From: Eleginops maclovinus
Lineage: Eukaryota; Chordata; Actinopteri; Perciformes; Eleginopidae
Length of the DNA: 64,000 nucleotides
Direction of reading: 5' to 3'
Assembly (NCBI RefSeq): GCF_036324505.1
Contig: NC_086351.1
Location: 9,189,983 to 9,253,982 of the forward strand
Shown: piece by piece, positions 38,233-64,000 of the stretch
Layout: the number at the start of each line of letters is the position of its first letter
Numbering within the stretch: the stretch's first letter is position 1
Program-made: the position numbers and the translations under genes
The notes under the pieces: generated by a model
The model's database searches: none
The model's input: only the letters and a program-made list of their open reading frames with translations
Told to the model about the DNA's origin: nothing

Positions 38233-38620
38233 CAGTAGTGGAAAGGAATATTCAGATCCTTGTTAACGTGCTAATAGCCTGTGAAAATACTCCAGTATCA
38301 GTAAAAGCCCTTCATTCAGCCTTGTGAAGTCAGTAAGGGTAGGCCCTATGTAAGTGTTAGCAGCTAAATCTACGAAGTCTACAAAGTAGAAGCACTCATT
38401 GGGCAGTAAGAAATGTTCACGGTGCATTTTGCAATAACAAACTTGTTGTACATCATCCGTCCCAAATGATTGTTGTATTAATATTACTGCTGTGTTAATG
38501 TTAGAGATTGAAGTACCTGATCTTGTTCTGAAGTAAAACAACAGTATAACCAAAGTGTAGAAATACTCAGTTACATGTTGAAGTCATGCTTTCAAAATGT
38601 TAATTAAAGTACTTGAAGAT
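38233..38620 (+). repeat. Interspersed repeat in tmem106b intron 1
   Basis: AGTAGTGGAAAGGAATATTCAGATCC, GTGAAAATACTCCAGTATCAG and TAAAAGCCCTTCATTCA belong to a very common percomorph repeat (GTGGAAGAAGTATTCAGATCC...AAATACTCC...AAGTAAAAGTCC). A reversed copy of its end (GAATACTTCTTCCACCACTG) lies at about 37,557-37,577, on the other side of exon 1. The family is recognised from memory; class not determined. Confidence 0.45.
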
Positions 38621-39109
38621 GATCATATTAGTCCTTAAAGTATATTATGTTTTGATCAATTTCCATCCATCCATTTAGTGTTTCTGAATAAAAAGAACTC
38701 TAGCAATGCTATGATCATTTTTTAAAAAGACATTACTCAAGAATAATTGTCTTAGATTTTCAGTTTGTCTGAAATATATTAATACATATTAAAAAATTAT
38801 ATTATATTTGCCTTGCCTTCTAGCCTGTATCGCATTAAACTAAGAACCTATAGCATTACCATTTTGATACCAGGTTCTAGCCAATAAAAAACCCTTTAAA
38901 CGTCTGTCTACAAAGGATTGAATTATTTCAGTTTTATTAGGTCATAAGAGCTTTTTCTCCTGGAAAACGTTACCTGGAATTCGTCCAGGTCCAATTTCAC
39001 ATTCAGACAGCTTTGTGGATTGTGGGTAGTCAGCATTTCCTGCTGTACCTACATGTCAGTTCCTCTCGGCTCATGACAACTTTTCTGTTGTGTACAGACA
39101 GCTGCAACT

Positions 39110-42431
<3,322 letters not shown>

Positions 42432-45400
42432 AAAGAAACAGAATAGCCCAGGCATCAAATACTACTGTAACTGAGGGTCTAACAGATAAACAGGCTGACT
42501 TCCAACGTTGCAAATCCTTGCACAATGACAATGAATAAATGCATAGGGACATAACTTTTGTTAAACTAGTCAGTGGCTCATCCATTCCCACAATTCCCAA
42601 CCACTTTCTTCCTTTATCAGATTAAATGTGATGAGCTTCTTTGGGTTTGAAACTTGTCAAACAAGCTGCTAAATGTAGACAAGACATATGTTTCATTAGT
42701 TCTCAAGGTTTGTTGTCATTTTTCACGCAGGTGCAAACAAAAAAAGTCATGTAATTTAATATTCACATAAATGGCTAACATTCCCATCATGTTCCTGAAC
42801 AACTAAATAACAGAAAGCATTAGTTTCAGATATGATGCACTTTAACTAGAGATGCACCAATCATTCGGCCGAAACCAAAGTCCTATTACCTGTTTTTTTG
42901 CTGTTTAATTTACAAACAAGCTGCATGATGGTTTGGTTATGGACACACACACACACACACACACCCCATATCTTCATTATTAATGGTAATGACATTAAGT
43001 GTGTTATTATACAGATACTCCTGTAACTTTGCGCAGTTTTGGAGAAAAGTTAGCTGATTGTTAAAAAAATGTATCGTCAACATTCAATACAACTTCTACT
43101 TTCTCTCAGAAAAGTTACAAAGCTGTTTGTGTATGCTGTAAATTATAGTTCCTGATAGAAAGGAAATCAAATCAACAGGTCAAAGAATGGAAATCGGCCA
43201 AAAAACTTGCAGTTGGTGAATCTCTAACTTTAACCTGGTCCATATCCATAGATATTAATGAATGTAGACTGAGTATCACCTGCTACTCTTTACCACTTTT
43301 AATGAAAAACACAACAACCAAGGTACAAGTGGGAAAAAAAGCACTCCTAACAAGCTCCTTTTGCCCTCTTTACCTTCTCTTTTTTATTTTGCTTTGTAGA
43401 AATATGATTCTTTATTTGTGTCGCACTACATGGATGGTGTTTTATATTGTATCCGTTGTTATTTTTGCTCTGAGTTCTTTTTCTTTAGATTTGCTATATG
43501 TAGTGTAAGTACAGTATTTTCTTATGTTTAGCTAGCATTCACCTGAGTGATTTAAAAGCAAAGTGGACTACTGTGGAGACTGCCTCATATAGTTACAAGG
43601 TAACAAAATAACTTTGTAAAAGAGATTTATAAAATAAAAGGTGATTTATAGCTAATGTGGCGCATTAGAGTGGTCTATAAAAATACTGAGCTGTGAAATA
43701 TGTCATTTCTGTCTTGCTTCCTAACATGATATATCTGGAATCATTGCTGGTTTTGGAGCAAGTTCTTCCCTTTCGTTGTGGTTTTATTTTTGTGGGCGAT
43801 GGTGTAATTTGCAATAATATGTTTAGTATTTTAACACTTTTGATTGGTTTTCTTTAGTTTCCTTATGTCAAATTTGATCATTTCAATTAAAAAAAAAAGC
43901 TGGAAATGTGAATAATTTAAGGTTTCTGATTATACAGCATTCAATTCCTGTTGTTGATTGGACAGATATTATACAATGCCATAATGCAAGTTTTTCTAAC
44001 CATTATTACAATTTTTACATTCATCAGGAATCTGCAATCACACATCCCTTCTTTATGTTTGACGAGATAATGTACATTTGAAAAACCTCTACACAGGGGT
44101 TCTGTGTTTTTCATGCATTAAAACGAAATAAAATCCTGCCTCATTTGAAACCTTTCAATTTCTTTTGTGTTGTAACATTCTCTGTACACACTGGGGGGTG
44201 CCATGTGGTCTGCTAACACCACCTTAAAGTTGTAGCTATAACAAATAATCTTGATTTGACTTTCTCAATTAAAATGTTGTTTACAGAACAATTCAGTATA
44301 ACTTTAAGGGAGACTAAATGTTTTCACCCATTAATATAATTGAATGTTTAATGTAGGGATATAAGTAGCAAGTACTTTTGTTTTTCATTACTTCCCCATT
44401 CATCTACTCACTTATTTAATCTTCAAACAATGAATCTATAATAGAATACATACGTTCAGTGTATTATAAAGGGGAAACAAAGTTTGGCATTGATTTCTCT
44501 TAAAAAACAACCATTTTTAGAGTTTATCATTCATCAAATTAATTGCAGATCAAAATATGTCAATTGGCTATTAAAGAAGTCATTGTTTCAGCTGTAGTTT
44601 AGGAATAAACATTTTGCAGTCTGCAAAATAAAAGATACTGCAATATTTCGATTCAAGGTTCTTACCAGTTATATGGCTAAAAATGGAAACGCCAACCGTG
44701 ATATAAGGAAACATCTTCTTAAATCTTTCGGGGAGTAAATAATAACCAAATATACAAGTAGGATCATTAGTTTCTGATGTTTTACATTGGAAATTCGTAC
44801 TTACCTACTATGGCTTGTATTTTGTCCGACTTAATTTATAATTTTACAAGCAGATTAGGATTTAAACTTTTTTTTAAAAATCCAATTAATTTTTTTTTTT
44901 TTTTTTTTTGTCCTCTGCTTTCACTACAAAGTTCTGGTTGTGTTGTATGTTCATGTGTTGCTCAGTAGAGGCTCTGATATTCTCCTGGCTGGAGCGAGAA
45001 GCACAAGATGTCCCCAGTGTATCACGGTATGTTCACATCTGTTGCCCTCATTTAAACACCAGTTCACTTCCTCCCAGAGATCCAGCTCAGTGGTTTGGAC
45101 CGGAGCTTCAGTGGAATACAGGTTGCCAAAAAAAACACACACATAGACAACTTAACTTTTCCCTTTTTCTGAACATATACTGTAGCTGTCATTTTTTTTC
45201 CCTTCTGTATGACTGACACTGCACATTACAATCACATCTCAGCCAATATATTAACATGCCAAAAAAGAAAAAACATGGTATGTATATCCGTTAAATAAAG
45301 TATTCTGCCTCAGTGAATATATTGTGTCACACAAATGTGAGAGATGTTTGCCCAGCATCTTGTTGTTAATTTAAAAAAATGTTTGCTTAAATAACATATA

Positions 45401-46330
45401 AGATTGATTTCAGAATTGTTGCAACCAATTATATTCTGTTATTTTCCTGTGTCTTTTGGAGTATTAATAATACTGATAATCACTGACTTTGGAAATAAAC
45501 TAAATCCCAGGTAAACAGTTGAAAGGTTATATTAATTCAGATTCATCCATTACTACACCATTTTTGGTTACTCAATGGCATGTAATGAGTTGTAGGCTCC
45601 TAGTTTTGTTATTGGAAAAGTACATTTTTCAAAAAAGGTAAACTGAATAGTATGGAAATCTAATCAACTGCTAGTTTAAGAGACCCAGTAAAGAGGACAG
45701 CCACATCCGCTATTGATCTGGTTGTGTTATTGCCATTAAAGCAGACCTCCCCCTCACCCTGTACTTCATATAGACCCAGCACTTCCTCTCAGGTCAAAGG
45801 AAATGGGTTTTCCACATGTCTTCTACATTAAGTCACAACTCCAAACAAGTCTTGCTGAAAAAAAAAGAATCTAGCTGGCTCCAAACTGAACCTCTTTTTT
45901 TGCAAACCATGGCATAGACGGTGAAAATTGATCCTACAATATGATGGACATAAGATATCAACATACAAACCATGTACAATCTAATTTACAATAATGTTGT
46001 TCTTATACACTTCTGTTACTTTGACAAAGTACAACAATTATAGTTGATTGTTTTTTAAATCATCTTTGTTAAACTTTGTTTTAAGCTTTATGTTGTATCT
46101 TGGAGTAAATTGTAGTTTTTGTAAAACGAATTAACTTCACCTTCAGCCCAACATTTAGGACAACCTTGTTTAGCTTTGCAACCTTTTGCATAATTTGCTA
46201 GCTAGCTTGTTGACATTCAACAGGGAGAAAACTCGTGACTGTTTAATTAACGTTCACTTAGGTAGTTAACGATAGCTAGCTTCAATAAAAACAGCTGACA
46301 GTAATGTGTTCGGCATACATACTATACTAT
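42432..46330 (+). other. tmem106b 3' UTR and downstream intergenic region
   Basis: No coding exon is recognised. An AATAAA at 42,534-42,539, about 100 bases after the stop, is a possible proximal poly-A signal. A second at about 44,125-44,131 (GAAATAAAATCC) could serve a long 3' UTR, as is usual for TMEM106B. A (CA)n run lies at 42,943-42,963 and a T19 run at about 44,891-44,909. The small open frames at 43,302-43,508 and 44,777-45,216 have no domain or supporting splice structure. Confidence 0.5.
42534..42539 (+). terminator. Candidate proximal poly-A signal of tmem106b
   Basis: A canonical AATAAA about 100 bases downstream of the stop codon. A more distal signal near 44,125 is an alternative. 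Confidence 0.4.
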
Positions 46331-46597
46331 GGCTAGCGTCTAAATTAGTTTAAACTAATGTTTGTGTATCTGCGCCCACTTTCCAAACTCACCACGCATC
46401 CAATCTCTCCACATCAGCTGGCCACCGCTCTCTCCCAGCCCCTGCCCGGATCCGCCCCCCTGTGCTAACCTGGTTGTAGTGTCCATGTGTGCACAGCGGG
46501 GGCGACGTGGGTAGGTCTCTCGGTACTTTCTCCATCTACTCAACCACTGCACCCTTATCCGTTCCTTTCTCTCTCCCAGAGACAAAACTCACATAAC
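46331..46597 (+). promoter_or_regulatory. Promoter/leader of the penta-EGF gene
   Basis: The region just upstream of the signal-peptide ATG turns GC-rich, with an Sp1-like GC box (CCGCCCC) near 46,453 and no TATA box. A polypyrimidine tract plus CCCAG at 46,575-46,579 could be an acceptor for an upstream non-coding exon. An in-frame upstream ATG at 46,487 would add 37 residues without signal character, so the ATG at 46,598 is preferred. Confidence 0.35.
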
Positions 46598-48907
46598 ATG
46601 GACTTCTTGGGTCTCTGTTCAGCGGTTCTTTTGCTCACCTTGGTCACTCGAAGCTCCGCGGCGGGTTCGGACGCGCCCCGAGGAGTCGCGGTCGGGTTCG
46701 TTTTTGACCCCAAAGCGATATGCGAACCGCCGTGCGAACACGGAGGCGTCTGCATCCGCAACAACACATGCTTCTGCTCCAAGGGCTACGAAGGAGAGAC
46801 CTGCCAGTATGGTGATGTTACAATCATTGTATTTGTTTTATTAGCTGCGTGTGTAAAATGTTGTGTTATTATAAAAGTATACAAATATGTTGTTTGAGTG
46901 AGTATACAGTGCAGTTTTTAATATAGCTATATTTTCCTCCTCTTGTAGAGGAAACAATGCTCAGAGATGTATGGATGATGCATTAAAAACACTTATTTCA
47001 AGTGTCATGCTCTTAAATGTAAACCCATAATGCATTTTATAAGACTGTAATGTATCTTGCATCAGTTTAATGCTGATTATTTTAGGTTTGTGTCAGGATA
47101 CTGAATGTAGCTGTTTTGAGTTTAAGATCTTGATTGCCAAAAGAGAGCATACAGTATACCTCTTCATCATAATGACTTATTCTACTGTAAGTTTTACAAT
47201 ATCTTAGATCAACGCTATGAGTGTTAATGTCAACATTTTTGTGTGAATACAGCCAATTGTTATCCCAAATGTAAGAATGGAGGAACATGTCTTCGTCCTG
47301 GAAAATGCAGATGTCCTCCAGCATATGGAGGACGATACTGTCACAAAGGTAAGCAGGGTTTATTTGCAGTTATTTGTCATTTAAATATCTTGCTGGTTCA
47401 ACAATTATTTTGTAGTTGTTTAGTTGTTGTCTATTTTTAAATTCAGTGTCGATATTAGTCTTAATGCATTTGTTCTGCATCAATCCTGTAGTAGTTGGTA
47501 CGGGTTAGAAAATAAATCAGTTGACTTGCAAGATAAATACCAGGACAGGGGGAATTTAGGAATGTCACTAAGTAAAATATGTCTAAAATAAGTGTTGACA
47601 AAAATACTTAAGGACAGGACAGGTAAACTATCATCACAGTGATCTGTGTCTCTTTCCACAGTGACTTGTGAAGGTGGCTGCTGGAATGGAGGGGAATGCA
47701 ACGCTGTTAATGGAGTGACCAAATGTATCTGCCCCTCGAGCTGGACCGGCTCAAAATGCCAAGATGGTCTGTACATTTTATGGCCTTATCTAATTACCCT
47801 ATTAACACCAAAGGTCGAAGTCACCAAATGGAGCTGGTCTCTCAGCAGGAGCTATTCATCCTCAGCAGCACACTAAAATACTTCTGGTTCTGGTTCCAAG
47901 TTGCTGTCAGGATGGAAACCAGAAAATCATAACTCAGTTGTAATAATGAATTACATAATTTTGTGCTATAAAGATTAAATTGCCTTCACACTTTGGGTTA
48001 ATGCCTTTTCCCTGTCTTGCTAAGAATTGAATGAGAAGATTGTTACTTGGACATGGGGTAACTGCTTGGCTGGCTATGAAATAGACCAACGCATAACACT
48101 TTTTCAAACCACAACTAATTGTTTTTATGCTTCCATTTTTGTATGGATTCTACAAACGAGATGTGTTGAATAGTTATGTTCAGAGGTTTTGGTAGACTGG
48201 TTTTGTTTCCTTCAGGCAGAGCCAGGCCTAAAAAAAAGCTAGTTAATGTGAGCTCTGTATTTTTTCCCATGCAGCGATCTGTCCACAAGGCTGTAGGAAC
48301 GGGGGAATTTGTGTGGCTCCAGGAATCTGCAGCTGTCCAGAGGGATGGCTGGGTGGTGCCTGCCACACTGGTGAGTTCAACCTGTTCCCAAAGACCAAAC
48401 ACTTCCACATGCATGAATGCATTTTACAAGCCTGGTTTTTTTTTTGCTTCCTTTTGCGTCCATTCAAAGTTTTGTTCTTTTTAGATTTGGTTGTGCTTTC
48501 CCAGGATCCCTGTTAACTGTATACAACTTACTCTGCAGATACAAATTAGATATCAGTCCGCCAAACAGCTGATAATTGTATAAATCAAATGTGTATATCT
48601 GCTTAGGGAAAATCCTTAGCTAAGGGTTTTGCCAGATGTGACAAAAACCCAGACCTGGAAATGGTTCTCATATCAGTTTCTGGATTTGTGGTGTTTAGAT
48701 TTACAAGCACTAGTTGTAAGGCTAGAGGCCGTACTTTTCTTCGGTTTTACAAATTATTGAACACGTTGTTTTGTTTATTTTGTCTCTGCTAAAGCTGTGT
48801 GCACTAAGTCCTGCCTGAATGGAGGAAAGTGTATTTCTCCAGACAAATGCCGCTGCCGTCCTCCTTTCTTTGGCCTTCGTTGCGAGGAGAGGAAGAAGTC
48901 CTACTAG
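46598..48907 (+). CDS. Small secreted protein with five EGF-like domains
   Basis: Five coding exons: 46,598-46,811, 47,253-47,348, 47,662-47,766, 48,275-48,370 and 48,795-48,907. All have GT-AG introns and all junctions are in phase 1, giving 624 nt and 207 residues. Residues 1-22 are a signal peptide ([20 protein letters not shown]), followed by an 18-residue linker ([12 protein letters not shown]...). Five EGF modules follow at 40-71, 72-103, 104-138, 139-170 and 171-207, one per exon. Each has the six cysteines and an HGG or NGG turn (C.xxxC.NGG.C.....C.C......G..C). The end is basic (EERKKSY). There is no membrane segment, DSL, WIF or VWFD domain. The modules resemble those of WIF1 and of the C-terminal array of vwde, which lies tail to tail on the other strand. 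Calcium-binding consensus residues are absent. A secreted ligand, decoy or matrix factor is an inference. I do not recognise a named gene. Confidence 0.88.
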
Positions 48908-49085
48908 TGCCGACCAGGTCAAAGGGCACAGAGGCTTTATGCTAATGTGGACAATTCAATGATTTTGCAGAAACATGTAGTTTTTACATTTTTTCTACTA
49001 TATGTAATTTGTTTTGAAGAAACCTTGAACTTTTTAAGTGTTCTCACTTGACTGTATGAACATGATATGTACTGTAGCTTTTGCC

Positions 49086-49091
49086 AATAAA
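49086..49091 (+). terminator. Poly-A signal of the penta-EGF gene
   Basis: AATAAA about 180 bases after the stop at 48,907, giving a short 3' UTR. The opposing vwde signal lies only about 50 bases away. Confidence 0.65.
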
Positions 49092-49139
49092 TGAGTAAAA
49101 GAGATTTTACCAAAACAAAAGCACATAACTTGAACATTC

Positions 49140-49728
49140 TTTATTTTGTCATATAACTTGTACCACAGTGTAATTTTTTTTTTATACAAAATCAAAACCC
49201 TTTATATATATCCCCAAAACATGGAATTACTTTACCCCGACCAACAATATATTAATGGAAGCAATACAGAAAAAAACATGGCATAACACCATGTCTTCAG
49301 TCTTCAACATGTACCTGATGTGAACCTTTACATGAGCCATAAACAGTAAAGCGGCATAACATTTATTTTCCCATAAGTGAGAAACAAACAGTGCAGTTTG
49401 GCTAAATACTGAAAAATCCTATTCATAACCTACACTTTATGAAAGAATTATCACTGAAACAGAGTTATTTGTTGTCTACTCATTTCACATAATACTGTGC
49501 AGTAACATTCACATCTGTAGAAAGTCTCATCTATGCTGATGCATTAACCAGATGTGTGTTACTGTGAGCCTTGAGGTAGTGATATACAGAGCAGACATGT
49601 GCAATCCATCATGTCCCCCTGTTAGCCTTCAAATTTGCAAAGAGTCGATTTCACAACAATTTATGATGCCCTCATCTTGCTTTGTGCATTTTGTTGCTCC
49701 TATCATCCCATTTCTCTTTTCTCCTCCA
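49140..49728 (-). terminator. vwde 3' UTR with candidate poly-A signals
   Basis: Downstream of the putative vwde stop, the minus strand has AATAAA at 49,362-49,367 and again at 49,140-49,145. Either could end the transcript. The second would bring the vwde end within tens of bases of the convergent penta-EGF transcript. Nothing else was recognised here. Confidence 0.45.
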
Positions 49729-63809
<14,081 letters not shown>

Positions 63810-64000
63810 CTAAGAGAGAGGGAGAGAGACCTGGGAGTGTTTTAAAAAAATAAAAACTATTATGCCAGCATTTCAAAGGGAGAAAGACAGAGATAGAGAT
63901 ATGGGGAGAGGAATAGAGTGAGAAATATAGAAGGAAAGAGGAAGTGAAAGTTACCATGCAGCAAAAAAATGGGAAGACAATTCTTGATTCGCCCACTGCA

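Noticed and set aside
43302..43508. 68-residue hydrophobic open frame downstream of tmem106b
   Set aside because: It lies in AT-rich probable 3' UTR/intergenic DNA and has no homologue I recognise or splice support.
46487..46597. In-frame upstream ATG for the penta-EGF gene
   Set aside because: The extra 37 residues are Ser/Pro-rich without signal character, whereas the ATG at 46,598 gives a textbook signal peptide.
63951..63996. Extra upstream vwde exon ending TGCTGCATG|GTAACT
   Set aside because: The frame (GESRIVFPFFCCM) does not resemble the VWDE sequence expected before IYCSSSS; probably intron.

Overview
This is a piece of a ray-finned fish genome, probably a percomorph teleost. Genes have many small exons with GT-AG introns. 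Intergenic DNA is AT-rich with long (GT)n microsatellites. The repeats are fish-type: an L2-clade LINE, LINE 3' tails, a hAT element, tRNA-derived SINE remnants and a TTAA foldback MITE. Gene order and orientation are THSD7A (-), TMEM106B (+), VWDE (-), the order I know from human chromosome 7p21, so the window is a conserved synteny block in compact form. I did not run any search; family names come from recognising the translated exons.

Layout. 1-13,750 is intron 1 of thsd7a, with a LINE carrying an open 947-codon ORF at about 2.0-5.3 kb and a second, truncated LINE next to it. The thsd7a signal-peptide exon lies at 13,751-13,901 on the minus strand and its leader/promoter lies just to the right. 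14.7-37.6 kb is intergenic, with an 827-bp hAT element flanked by an 8-bp target duplication, SINE remnants, simple repeats and a few stretches that look like conserved non-coding elements. 37.6-42.4 kb is tmem106b: one non-coding exon and seven coding exons, giving a complete 260-residue protein. 46.6-48.9 kb is a small five-exon gene on the plus strand that encodes a signal peptide followed by five EGF domains. 49.1-63.8 kb is vwde on the minus strand, with 26 coding exons recognised; its 5' end lies beyond the right edge.

Most notable points. (1) The small secreted penta-EGF gene sits tail to tail with vwde. It shares the one-EGF-per-exon, phase 1-1 and mostly 96-nt exon design of the vwde EGF array, so it probably arose from that array by inverted duplication. 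I do not know a mammalian counterpart at this position. (2) The vwde exon at 55,764-55,984 has a net +1 frameshift (221 nt where its neighbours require 3n+1), next to short homopolymers. This is a sequence error, a polymorphism or a real lesion. (3) tmem106b has Ser at the position aligned with human Thr185, the same residue as the human T185S allele. (4) Two structurally complete non-autonomous DNA transposons can be defined to the base by their target-site duplications.
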